Origin: Nitrosopumilus sp. BACL13 MAG-121220-bin23
Lineage (GTDB): Archaea; Thermoproteota; Nitrososphaeria; Nitrososphaerales; Nitrosopumilaceae
Assembly: GCA_001437625.1 (NCBI GenBank)
Contig: LIAL01000006.1
Location: 1 to 26,204 of the forward strand
Reading direction: 5' to 3'
Length of the DNA stretch: 26,204 nt
Shown: one piece after another, positions 7,303 through 15,816 of the stretch
Layout: each line of letters begins with the position of its first letter
How positions within the stretch are numbered: the stretch's first letter is position 1
The notes under the pieces: model-generated
Databases searched by the model: none
Seen by the model: the letters and a program-made list of their open reading frames with translations, nothing else
Told to the model about the DNA's origin: nothing
Translations under genes and position numbers: made by a program

Positions 7303-7331
7303 TATTTCTAATTTTAAAAATAATTTTTAAT

Positions 7332-8213
7332 TTAAAATCCTCTAATCCCTTGAGGACGTACAATCTCTGGATGATCTTTCATCCATTCTACTTTATCTAA
7401 CATTTCTTGTTTATCTTCTGGAAATGTACCTTTTACAGTATATGCATTTGAGCCATGATTTACTCTAAATACAATTTCTTCTTTAGTGTTAATTTGATTA
7501 ATTAAATCATAAAGTTCATCTAATGATTCATCATCATTGATTTTAACAAATTCACCTTCCCATTTTTCAATAAATTCTTGTTTAATTCCATTTTCTAGAT
7601 AGAGTGTTAATGCACCAACATAATTTGGTGAACATGCACTGATTACTTCTGCAGTTCCTTGTATGTGCTCTTTTGAATATTTTTTTCCACCTAATCCTAA
7701 AATTACCATACATGACATAATGTAACCTGCTTCTTTTGCTTTGTTAACTGATTTGATTATTGTTTTTGCAACTGCACCTTTAGTTACTTTTTTTAAAACA
7801 ATATCTGAACCACTTTCAATTCCTAGATAGAACATATCTAAACCTGCATCATTCATTTTCTTTAATTCCTCCGGTGTTTTTTTCAAAATATTCATGGGCA
7901 TTGCATAGCATGAAATTCTTTCAATATTTGCAAATTTTTCTCTAATGTATTTTAAAATTTTAATCATATATTCTGAATCAAGATTTAATGCATCACCATC
8001 TGCAAGAAATACTCTTTTTGTATCTGGTACATAATTTGCCATCATATCAATTTCAGCTTTCACATCATCCCATGATCTCTCTGAATATTCTTTTGATCTA
8101 TACATATCACAAAATGAGCATTCATTAAATGAACAACCTAATGTAACTTGAAAAATTAATGACCTAGCCTCTGATGGAGGTCTATACATTGGTGCATCAT
8201 AATTTAACATCAT
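7332..8213 (-). CDS. Radical SAM protein, unknown substrate
   Basis: A 293-aa radical SAM enzyme that should bind a [4Fe-4S] cluster and cleave SAM to a 5'-deoxyadenosyl radical. The cluster cysteines are 27, 32 and 35 in GCSFNECSFCDMY, a CX4CX2C spacing rather than the standard CX3CX2C. Downstream come FLADGDAL, ERISCYAMP, the conserved GLDMFYLGIESGS segment (SAM ribose/amino contacts) and GYIMSCMVILGLGGK, all typical of the Elp3/MiaB/NifB-type (COG1032-like) group. The N-terminal DAPMYRPPSEARSLIFQVT block is family-specific. The substrate is unknown. The start is one of two consecutive ATGs (8213 or 8210). It is divergent from the RNase H gene, with an AT-rich box between them. Confidence 0.88.
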   Translation of the reverse strand: MMLNYDAPMYRPPSEARSLIFQVTLGCSFNECSFCDMYRSKEYSERSWDDVKAEIDMMANYVPDTKRVFLADGDALNLDSEYMIKILKYIREKFANIERISCYAMPMNILKKTPEELKKMNDAGLDMFYLGIESGSDIVLKKVTKGAVAKTIIKSVNKAKEAGYIMSCMVILGLGGKKYSKEHIQGTAEVISACSPNYVGALTLYLENGIKQEFIEKWEGEFVKINDDESLDELYDLINQINTKEEIVFRVNHGSNAYTVKGTFPEDKQEMLDKVEWMKDHPEIVRPQGIRGF

Positions 8214-8244
8214 ATTTTAATTCATTTCATTTTGTTTGATTATC

Positions 8245-8254
8245 TTTTTTATAG
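8245..8254. promoter_or_regulatory. Possible shared TATA-like element of two divergent genes
   Basis: TTTTTTATAG on the plus strand (CTATAAAAAA on the minus) lies about 34 nt upstream of the RNase H TTG at 8284 and about 37 nt upstream of the radical SAM ATG at 8213. It could serve either or both directions with very short leaders. Confidence 0.35.
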
Positions 8255-8283
8255 TTTCTATTCTGACTATAGGCAGTACAAAA

Positions 8284-8640
8284 TTGAAAATTAGTGTTTA
8301 TGTTGATGGCTCTGGAGGTTCAAATGGTGGATTTGGATTTTTTGTAAAAGAAACTGGTGAATCATTTTATGAAAAAAAACCTGATATTACAAATAATCAA
8401 GCTGAATACCTGGCAATCATTTCTGCATTAAAGAAATTTGTTGACACTGATAATGAAATTATTATTTACAGTGATTCAAAAAATACTGTAAATCAATTAA
8501 ATCATGAATTTGCTATAAATAATGAAAAACTTCGTGATCTAGCCAGAGAATCATGGCTAATTATTGGAAAATTTTCTAATCTATCTATCGTTTGGATTCC
8601 TAGAAAAGAAAATCTTGCAGGTAAGATGCTTGGCAGTTAA
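8284..8640 (+). CDS. RNase HI-like protein
   Basis: An RNase H-fold protein of 118 aa that would cut RNA in RNA-DNA hybrids. Three of the four family acids are visible: Asp8 in VYVDGSGG, Glu41 in NNQAEYLAI and Asp64 in IYSDSKN. The C-terminal block WIPRKENLAGKML aligns with WxPREENxxADxLA of the family, but the fourth acid (AD) falls on Gly-Lys. I chose the TTG at 8284 because the conserved first strand (KISVYVDG) begins immediately after it and an AT box sits upstream; the frame can be extended to a TTG at 8236, adding 16 hydrophobic residues unlike the family. The gene starts divergently from the radical SAM gene, and the carbon-fixation pair follows in the same direction. Confidence 0.8.
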   Translation: MKISVYVDGSGGSNGGFGFFVKETGESFYEKKPDITNNQAEYLAIISALKKFVDTDNEIIIYSDSKNTVNQLNHEFAINNEKLRDLARESWLIIGKFSNLSIVWIPRKENLAGKMLGS

Positions 8641-8670
8641 AATTTAAGATCAGAAATTTCTATGAATAAC

Positions 8671-8679
8671 TTTATTATA
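8671..8679 (+). promoter_or_regulatory. TATA-like box of the acyl-CoA synthetase gene
   Basis: TTTATTATA centred about 28 nt upstream of the ATG at 8703, the spacing expected for a leaderless archaeal transcript. Confidence 0.5.
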
Positions 8680-8702
8680 CAAAATCTCAAATTCACTTTA
8701 TT

Positions 8703-10799
8703 ATGGCCGAATCTGTTTTCTTATCTCCAAAATCTATTGCAGTGATAGGTGCATCTGATAAACCTGGCAGTGTTGGTGCTACAATTACATCCAATATTAT
8801 TAATGGCTTTACAGGAGTTGTTTATCCAATTAGTCCTTCAAGAGAAACAGTTTTTTCTAAAAAAGCATACAAGACTGTTTTAGATGTTCCAAAACCAATT
8901 GATCTTGCAGTTATTGTCATCAAGAATACTTTGGTTGCACCAGTTCTAGAAGAATGTGGAAAGAAAAAAATCAAAGGTGTAATTATCATAACAGCTGGAT
9001 TCAAGGAGGTCGATGAAGAAGGTGCAAAACGTGAAGAAGAAATTAAAGATATAGCTAAAAAATACAAAATCCAAATTATTGGACCAAATTGTCTTGGTGT
9101 CATGAATCTTGATCCAAAAACAATGATGAATTCTACCTTTCTCAAAATCACTCCTAAATCTGGAAAAATTGCACTTGTATCACAAAGTGGTGCAATTTGC
9201 GCAGCATTAGTTGAAGATGCTAGTGCACAAGGAATTGGTTTTTCAGCAGTTGTAAGTCTTGGAAATAAAGCTGCAATGAGTGAAGTGGATATTCTTAAAA
9301 TTCTTGCAAATCACAAACAAACTGAAGTTATTGTAATGTATCTTGAGGATATGGGTGATGGTCAAGAATTTCTTAAAGTTTGTAAAAATATTACTAAAAA
9401 ACTCAAAAAACCAGTTCTTGTTCTTAAATCTGGGCGTAGTCCTGAAGGTGCAAAAGCTGCAATGTCTCATACTGGAGCTCTAATGGGTTCTGATGAAATT
9501 TATGATGCGTTACTAAAACAATCTGGTGCAATTAGAGTTGATACCATGGAAGAACTATTTGATTATGCAACTGCATTTTCTAAGCAACCATTACCATTAG
9601 CAGGTGATCTTGTAATTGTTTCAAATGCAGGTGGACCTGCAATTATTTCAACTGATGCATGTTCTAAACTGAATATTAAAATGGCAAATATTGATACTAT
9701 TAGAAAACAAATTGATGCTGTAATTCCGCCTTGGGGTAGCTCTAGAAACCCTGTTGATATTGTAGGCGATGCTGATTTTAATAGATTCAATAATGTTTTA
9801 GATCGTGTACTTGCTCATCCAAAAGTCGGTTCAGTTATTTCAATGTGCACTCCTTCTGGAACTTTAGATTATGATGAACTTGCAAAAGTAATTGTTAGTA
9901 TGTCAAAAAAATACAAAAAAACAATGCTTGCTAGTTTGATGGGATTAGATGAAGGAATTACTAATAGAGAAATTTTAGCAAAGGGTGATGTTCCATACTA
10001 TACATATGCTGAAGGTGCAATTCGAACTCTTGCAGCAATGATTAGATTTAGAAACTGGATTAAATCTCCTAATGGTAAAATTACTAAATTCAAAGTTAAC
10101 AAAGTAAAAGCACAGAAAATTTTTGATAAAGTTAAAAATGAAAAAAGACCTAATCTATTAGAAGAAGAGGGACAAGAAGTTCTCAAAGCATATGGTTTAC
10201 CGCTTCCTAAAAGTGCACTTGCTACAAACGAAGCAGAAGCTGTAAAAACTGCAAAGAAAATTGGGTATCCTGTTGTGATGAAAATCGCATCACCTCAAAT
10301 TATTCACAAGTCTGATGCAGGTGGAGTTAAAGTAAATCTCACTAATGATGCTGAAATTAAAGATGCATACAAAACAATTATTAAAAATGCTAAAAAATAT
10401 GATAAAAATGCTGAGATAAAGGGAGTTTTGATTGTAGAGATGGTGAAAGGCGGTAAAGAATTAATCATTGGTTCTAAACTGGAACCTGGATTTGGTCCAG
10501 TAATTATGCTGGGAATGGGTGGAATCTATGTAGAAGTTCTAAAGGATGTTACTTTCAAACTTGCACCTGTAACTGATAATGAAGCAGATGATATGATTGC
10601 CTCAATTAAAACACAAAAACTTCTACAAGGTGTTAGAGGTGAAAAACCTTCAGATATTGCAAAATTATCTGAATGTATTCAGAGACTTTCTCAATTAGTT
10701 TCTGACTTTAAAGAGATCAAAGAATTAGACATGAACCCTGTTCTTGTAATGGAAAAGGGAAAAGGCTGTAAAATTTTAGATGTTAGAATTGGACTATGA
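8703..10799 (+). CDS. ADP-forming acyl-CoA synthetase, probable 4-hydroxybutyrate-CoA ligase
   Basis: A 698-aa fused-subunit, ADP-forming acyl-CoA synthetase (acid + CoA + ATP to acyl-CoA + ADP + Pi). The N-terminal CoA-binding domain begins SIAVIGASDKPGSVG (11-25); a succinyl-CoA-synthetase-like middle follows with GPNCLGV and VSQSGA; the phosphorylated histidine is expected at His256 in AMSHTGALMGS; the ATP-grasp domain occupies about 480-698 (VMKIASP, HKSDAGGVK, GMGGIYVEVL, ELDMNPV). In thaumarchaea two paralogues serve the 3HP/4HB cycle; adjacency to 4-hydroxybutyryl-CoA dehydratase points to the 4-hydroxybutyrate enzyme, Nmar_0206-like from memory. ADP rather than AMP formation saves one high-energy bond. 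The 3-hydroxypropionate paralogue cannot be fully excluded by sequence. Confidence 0.9.
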   Translation: MAESVFLSPKSIAVIGASDKPGSVGATITSNIINGFTGVVYPISPSRETVFSKKAYKTVLDVPKPIDLAVIVIKNTLVAPVLEECGKKKIKGVIIITAGFKEVDEEGAKREEEIKDIAKKYKIQIIGPNCLGVMNLDPKTMMNSTFLKITPKSGKIALVSQSGAICAALVEDASAQGIGFSAVVSLGNKAAMSEVDILKILANHKQTEVIVMYLEDMGDGQEFLKVCKNITKKLKKPVLVLKSGRSPEGAKAAMSHTGALMGSDEIYDALLKQSGAIRVDTMEELFDYATAFSKQPLPLAGDLVIVSNAGGPAIISTDACSKLNIKMANIDTIRKQIDAVIPPWGSSRNPVDIVGDADFNRFNNVLDRVLAHPKVGSVISMCTPSGTLDYDELAKVIVSMSKKYKKTMLASLMGLDEGITNREILAKGDVPYYTYAEGAIRTLAAMIRFRNWIKSPNGKITKFKVNKVKAQKIFDKVKNEKRPNLLEEEGQEVLKAYGLPLPKSALATNEAEAVKTAKKIGYPVVMKIASPQIIHKSDAGGVKVNLTNDAEIKDAYKTIIKNAKKYDKNAEIKGVLIVEMVKGGKELIIGSKLEPGFGPVIMLGMGGIYVEVLKDVTFKLAPVTDNEADDMIASIKTQKLLQGVRGEKPSDIAKLSECIQRLSQLVSDFKEIKELDMNPVLVMEKGKGCKILDVRIGL

Positions 10800-10840
10800 C
10801 TGTATTTTATTCGTAAAATTACTTATTGTGGAATTTAGAC

Positions 10841-10849
10841 TATTTATAG
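10841..10849 (+). promoter_or_regulatory. TATA-like box of 4-hydroxybutyryl-CoA dehydratase gene
   Basis: TATTTATAG centred about 25 nt upstream of the ATG at 10870. It suggests the dehydratase has its own promoter in addition to any read-through from the synthetase gene, 70 nt upstream. Confidence 0.55.
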
Positions 10850-10850
10850 A

Positions 10851-10868
10851 ACTTAAGAATAATTAAGT
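10851..10868. repeat. Inverted repeat between TATA box and dehydratase ATG
   Basis: ACTTAA - 6 nt - TTAAGT, ending one base before the ATG at 10870. It occupies the zone where transcription should start, a typical place for a repressor or other regulator; it could also arise by chance in AT-rich DNA. Confidence 0.4.
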
Positions 10869-10869
10869 T

Positions 10870-12396
<1,527 letters not shown>

Positions 12397-12410
12397 TTAT
12401 AATTTTTAAT

Positions 12411-13124
12411 TTATTGATTATTTTCTTTATCTACACTATCTTTTTTACTTAATTTTTCTGAATCTTCAATTTCCTCTTCAGTAATTTCTGATTTTTTTAT
12501 ATCTTCTGAATATGCTGAATCTGCTTCAATTTTAGCAATATCTGATAATTCTTCTAATGTTTCTTTACTTACAAGATCCTCTACCTCTTTTTTCTTACCT
12601 GTAAATTGTTTAATTATCATAATTCCAATTACAACTGCAATAATAATGTAATTCGTTGGAGGTTGTAAAATTTGTGTAACATATCCTAGTTGTGGGATTA
12701 TGTATGCAACTTTTCCAATATACTCTTCTTCAGTAATTGGAAAATCTGTTCCAGGAATGGATCCTGGATTTGCATCTCCTTGTGTTCTGATTGTTTTAGG
12801 ATCTTCATTAGTTATTGATACCACTCTGTGAACTATTACTCTATTATGATCTGAAGGTCTATCAAAAACTATGATGTCTCCTATTTCAACTTCTTCAAAT
12901 GGGTCATGCCCTTGAATAACTATGATGTCATAAACTTGTAAAACTGGAATCATACTACCACTTACAACTACATAAAATGGACCTCCAACTTTAATTTGAT
13001 TTCCTTCTAACGTTAGCATTTCTGTACCAAATATTACTTGTATCCCAATCCACATTATTACAACTGCTACAACAACAATTCCAATATCTTTGATTATTGA
13101 TTTTGAGTTTATTTTTTTAGCCAA
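12411..13124 (-). CDS. Signal peptidase I, archaeal/ER (SEC11) type
   Basis: Removes signal peptides from secreted proteins at the outer face of the membrane. In 237 aa there is an N-terminal anchor (residues about 12-33), then box B with the catalytic Ser57 in VVSGSMIP, box D with His99 in VIVHRVVSI (His in place of the bacterial Lys, the SEC11/archaeal hallmark), and box E with Asp117 in TQGDAN. A second membrane helix (about 158-175) and a long, highly acidic, repetitive tail (178-237) follow; the tail is unusual in length and should face the cytoplasm. The start is TTG at 13124 after a weak AAGGAA; no ATG is available. It lies 43 nt downstream of the zinc-ribbon/PRC gene, on the same strand. 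Confidence 0.92.
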   Translation of the reverse strand: MAKKINSKSIIKDIGIVVVAVVIMWIGIQVIFGTEMLTLEGNQIKVGGPFYVVVSGSMIPVLQVYDIIVIQGHDPFEEVEIGDIIVFDRPSDHNRVIVHRVVSITNEDPKTIRTQGDANPGSIPGTDFPITEEEYIGKVAYIIPQLGYVTQILQPPTNYIIIAVVIGIMIIKQFTGKKKEVEDLVSKETLEELSDIAKIEADSAYSEDIKKSEITEEEIEDSEKLSKKDSVDKENNQ

Positions 13125-13167
13125 TTACATTATTTCCTTAGTAATATTCAATAAATTTTTTTAATTA

Positions 13168-13941
13168 CTAGATTTTTGTTCCACAATCTTCACAAAATTT
13201 AGACTCATCTTTATTTACAAATCCACATTCAGAACATTTTCCTGACTGAACTGCAACTTCTTCTTCAGGTTTTCCTAGTAGAATTACTTCACCAACTTTT
13301 TTGATACTAACCCAAGGAATACTTCCTTCTGTTCCATCATTTTTAGTTATAACTAAAACCATTGATTGTGTACTGGCATCAATACCTACTTGTTTTACAA
13401 TACCAACTTTATTTGCATTTTCATCTATCACTGCTCTTCCTTCAATTGAACTAACTAATGCTGCAGAACCCGGTTGTGTAACTTCTACTGTAGGTGCTGT
13501 TACAACTTCTACTGTAGGTGCTGTTACAACTTCTACTGTAGGTGCTGTTACAACTTCTACTGTAGGTGCTGTTGAAGCGTTAGCGTCTAATGGTTTTGCA
13601 CTTCCAATTTCTCCTTCTTCATTTGGTTTCTTAAATTCCCTATATTCTGCAATTGAAGCATTACATACTTTACAAATATACTGACCTCGTTCAGCAAGAA
13701 CTAAATTTTCGGCAACTTCTTCATTTGGATTTTCAAATTCTATTTTTGGTGGACCTTCAAATTCTTTTTCACATGTATTGCAAAAATGTTTAGTAATTTT
13801 ATCATCATTTAATCTTCCAATTGGTGCTAAAAATAAATCTGGACCTCCTAAATTACCTTTCATTTGCTGTTCATCTGTAACTGTGGCCATGATATAGCCT
13901 CCAGAGCCTCTTAATTTTTTTAATCTAAGTTCTGAACTCAT
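13168..13941 (-). CDS. Zinc-finger / PRC-barrel-like / zinc-ribbon protein
   Basis: A 257-aa modular protein, function unknown. The N-terminal part carries two CxxC pairs (FCNTC and ICKVC, residues about 54-92) that can form one zinc site. A linker follows with four TAPTVEV repeats encoded by a 24-nt tandem DNA repeat. Residues about 165-225 (SSIEGRAVIDENANKVG ... GSIPWVSIKKVGEVILLG) look like a PRC-barrel, a small beta domain in RNA-processing and photosynthetic proteins. The C-terminus is a zinc ribbon CSECG...FCEDCG. The ATG at 13941 is preceded by a TATA-like box at 13966-13976; an internal ATG at 13890 (MATVTD) is the alternative. It probably heads an operon with signal peptidase. Confidence 0.75.
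   Translation of the reverse strand: MSSELRLKKLRGSGGYIMATVTDEQQMKGNLGGPDLFLAPIGRLNDDKITKHFCNTCEKEFEGPPKIEFENPNEEVAENLVLAERGQYICKVCNASIAEYREFKKPNEEGEIGSAKPLDANASTAPTVEVVTAPTVEVVTAPTVEVVTAPTVEVTQPGSAALVSSIEGRAVIDENANKVGIVKQVGIDASTQSMVLVITKNDGTEGSIPWVSIKKVGEVILLGKPEEEVAVQSGKCSECGFVNKDESKFCEDCGTKI
13481..13573. repeat. 24-bp direct tandem repeat, about 4 copies, in frame
   Basis: The unit ACTTCTACTGTAGGTGCTGT plus TACA recurs at 13481, 13505, 13529 and 13553, the last copy being partial. The copies are essentially identical at the DNA level. The period is a multiple of three, so copy-number change keeps the reading frame and only lengthens the TAPTVEVV linker. Confidence 0.95.
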
Positions 13942-13965
13942 AAATCAGTTTTATCAAAACGCCAT

Positions 13966-13976
13966 TTAAGTATATA
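13966..13976 (-). promoter_or_regulatory. TATA-like box of the zinc-ribbon/PRC gene
   Basis: On the minus strand the element reads ATATACTTAAA, about 25-35 nt upstream of the ATG at 13941. The divergent thioredoxin gene starts about 80-115 nt away on the other side. Confidence 0.45.
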
Positions 13977-14057
13977 TGAAATTTAATCTTTGATGAAAAA
14001 ATAAAGATTTAGAATTTGGTGAACGTTTTTAGGTATGATAAATATTTTAAAAATTTA

Positions 14058-14384
<327 letters not shown>

Positions 14385-14454
14385 ATTACTAAAATACGTT
14401 TTTTCTTATTTTTTCATCCTAAAGTAATTAATATTCCAAAATTTGAGTGAGACT

Positions 14455-14991
14455 ATGTCATTTGGTGAAGTAGATACACTTGGAATGCTTTTTGATAAAC
14501 TACAAAGTTTGTTTGATGAATCTCAAGGATACTATGAATCATTTTTAGATACTAACAACATGTACAAAAAAGGTCAACTTAGTGATAAACAATTCTTTCA
14601 AAAATTAGGTGATTATACAGTAGCATATTCTGCATTAGAATTTCTAGCTATCAAAGTAATATTCGAATTAAAAAAATCTATAAGTTCTGGTGGTGGTGGA
14701 AACACACAATCTCCTGGCTTAATGCCGGGAATGGGTCAACCTGGAATGATGGCAGGTGGAATGGGTCAACCACCAAGATCTGGTACTGCAGGAAATCCTG
14801 TAGGTGGCGCAGGTCCGCCAGGAATTGTATCTGGACAAGAAGCATTTGGAAATGTTGGGACTTTACCATCACCTGATCCATCTTTAATGCCAAGACAAAC
14901 TTCTCCACAAAATTCTAACGGATGTTCTTCATGTGGTGCTGAGTTAAGACTAAATTCAAAATTCTGCACAACGTGTGGATCTAAAGTATAA
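14455..14991 (+). CDS. Protein with helical N-domain, Gly/Pro/Met linker and C-terminal zinc ribbon
   Basis: A 178-aa protein of unknown function. Residues about 1-80 are helical and acidic (LGMLFDKLQSLFDESQGYYE ... FFQKLGDYTVAYSALEFLAI, here only indicated by its ends), with no catalytic motif. Residues about 82-140 are a low-complexity Gly/Pro/Met/Gln linker with repeats of GMGQP. The C-terminus CSSCGAELRLNSKFCTTCG is a zinc ribbon. The ATG at 14455 is preferred over the in-frame TTG at 14443. It is convergent with the 119-aa zinc-ribbon gene, whose stop is 19 nt away. The ribbon matches those at the ends of the two neighbouring genes at 13168 and 15011. It could be an adaptor or RNA-associated protein; this is only a guess. 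Confidence 0.7.
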   Translation: MSFGEVDTLGMLFDKLQSLFDESQGYYESFLDTNNMYKKGQLSDKQFFQKLGDYTVAYSALEFLAIKVIFELKKSISSGGGGNTQSPGLMPGMGQPGMMAGGMGQPPRSGTAGNPVGGAGPPGIVSGQEAFGNVGTLPSPDPSLMPRQTSPQNSNGCSSCGAELRLNSKFCTTCGSKV

Positions 14992-15010
14992 AATTAAAAA
15001 CATTATTTTT

Positions 15011-15370
15011 TTATTCTTGTGTAGTGCCACATTCAGGACAAAATTTTGCTGTCATTGAAAGTGTAGTGCCACATTCAGAACAGAATTTTCCATCTGTTTT
15101 TACTTCATTGTATGCATTTCCAACATTTGCTGAACTTTTTACTGCTCCTGATGGTACGTAAGTGTCATCATCAATTAAGACTGGTTCAAAGTCTTGTTCT
15201 ATCAAATATGTCATCATTCTTGGAATTCCTTTACCATCATTTTTTATATCTGGAACTGAATCTCCCATCCAAAATGCAAATCTCATTAGAGTTAGTTCTG
15301 GAGTGGAGAATGCTAGTGTATGTTTTGACATGTAATCTTCTGCTGCTTTTTTACCGTCAAAAACTTCCAT
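15011..15370 (-). CDS. 119-aa protein with C-terminal zinc ribbon
   Basis: ATG at 15370, 119 aa, function unknown. The first ~75 residues form a compact mixed domain (KKAAEDYMSKHTLAFSTPEL, TLMRFAFWMGDSVPDI, GIPRMMTYLIEQDFEPVLID) that I do not recognise. The C-terminal 29 residues hold a zinc ribbon, CSECGTTL..TAKFCPECGTT, with both CxxC pairs intact. It is convergent with the zinc-ribbon gene ending at 14991 and downstream (same strand) of tRNA-Ala. The ribbon half shares the KFCxxCG pattern with two neighbours, although the N-terminal domains differ. Confidence 0.7.
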   Translation of the reverse strand: MEVFDGKKAAEDYMSKHTLAFSTPELTLMRFAFWMGDSVPDIKNDGKGIPRMMTYLIEQDFEPVLIDDDTYVPSGAVKSSANVGNAYNEVKTDGKFCSECGTTLSMTAKFCPECGTTQE

Positions 15371-15413
15371 GATGGTTGTATTTTTTATTTATGTATAATG
15401 GTTTCTGGTAAAA

Positions 15414-15485
15414 TGGACCGGGAGGGAATCGAACCCTCGACATCTTCGTTGCGAACGAAGCATTATACCCCTAAACCACCGGCCC
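15414..15485 (-). tRNA. tRNA-Ala, anticodon CGC
   Basis: A cloverleaf on the minus strand. Acceptor GGGCCGG pairs with CCGGTCC, which includes the G3-U70 wobble that defines alanine identity. The anticodon stem is CTTCG/CGAAG with loop TTCGCAA (anticodon CGC, codon GCG). The T arm is GAGGG-TTCGATT-CCCTC and the discriminator is A. No intron; CCA is not encoded. Confidence 0.97.
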
Positions 15486-15508
15486 ACAAATTACCTGCCT
15501 GAATTGGA

Positions 15509-15518
15509 CTTTTATTCA
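15509..15518 (-). promoter_or_regulatory. TATA-like box of tRNA-Ala
   Basis: On the minus strand TGAATAAAAG, about 24-33 nt upstream of the first tRNA base at 15485, the standard spacing. Confidence 0.5.
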
Positions 15519-15544
15519 TTTTCTCAACGAATTAGATTGCTGTA

Positions 15545-15742
15545 TTACTCTAATCCCTTCTCTAACTTAATTTTTTTAATAACATCTTGAACTAGTTTTT
15601 CATCTTTTACAACCAATTCTTGTAGTTTTTTCTTATATTCTTCATCACCCCATTTTTCTTGGCTAAACATTTCTTTCACTAATTTTACAATTTCAGATTT
15701 ATTTCTTTGATGGTCTCGTTTTATTATATCTGAATCTTCCAT
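15545..15742 (-). CDS. Small charged helical protein, 65 aa, unknown
   Basis: ATG at 15742, TAA at 15545. The product is almost wholly charged and helical (MEDSDIIKRDHQRN ... KKIKLEKGLE) with no Cys and no membrane segment. The spaced hydrophobics (IVKLVKEMF, LQELVV, LVQDVI) suggest two or three amphipathic helices. It lies just upstream of tRNA-Ala on the same strand and divergent from the amidohydrolase at 15817, with a TTAAG-type element near 15770 that could be its promoter. I know no family for it. A real gene is likely because the start and the uninterrupted, strongly biased composition are unlike a shadow frame. Confidence 0.6.
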   Translation of the reverse strand: MEDSDIIKRDHQRNKSEIVKLVKEMFSQEKWGDEEYKKKLQELVVKDEKLVQDVIKKIKLEKGLE

Positions 15743-15784
15743 ATTTTTTCTTTAAGTGTAATCAACTTAAGCGTATTACTCAAC

Positions 15785-15793
15785 GCATAATAG
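15785..15793 (+). promoter_or_regulatory. TATA-like box of the amidohydrolase gene
   Basis: GCATAATAG centred about 28 nt upstream of the ATG at 15817. Confidence 0.4.
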
Positions 15794-15816
15794 ACTCAAT
15801 CGCATAAAATTTCCTG

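Larger units (their letters stand above)
6826..7331 (+). other. 500-base gene-free region with structured-RNA signals
   Basis: No convincing reading frame is found on either strand. GC is visibly higher in patches than in the other spacers of this window. It holds, in order: a TATA-like GTATAAT stretch near 6865, long-range pairings such as ATTAGG 6879-6884 with CCTAAT 6919-6924 and CCAATT 7013-7018 with AATTGG 7082-7087, two UUCG-capped hairpins, a 13-bp stem-loop, and a terminator-like repeat just before the end of the convergent radical SAM gene. UUCG caps on the plus strand (CGAA on the minus) argue for plus-strand transcription. I could not match it to RNase P RNA, SRP RNA, 5S rRNA, or C/D or H/ACA guides. 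Confidence 0.5.

Noticed and set aside
6826..7331. RNase P RNA, SRP RNA, 5S rRNA or a tRNA in the gene-free stretch
   Set aside because: I looked for the conserved P4-type sequences, SRP helix 8 loops, 5S cores and cloverleafs on both strands and saw none.
13481..13573. CRISPR-like array
   Set aside because: The repeats are directly adjacent 24-mers without spacers and lie in frame within a coding region; no cas genes are present.
13301..13684. Plus-strand 127-aa frame over the 24-bp repeats
   Set aside because: It is a shadow of the tandem repeat and zinc-ribbon gene on the minus strand; the minus frame has CxxC pairs and domain features.
14678..14969. Minus-strand frames opposite the Gly/Pro/Met linker gene
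   Set aside because: They mirror the low-complexity linker of the plus-strand gene and show no independent features.
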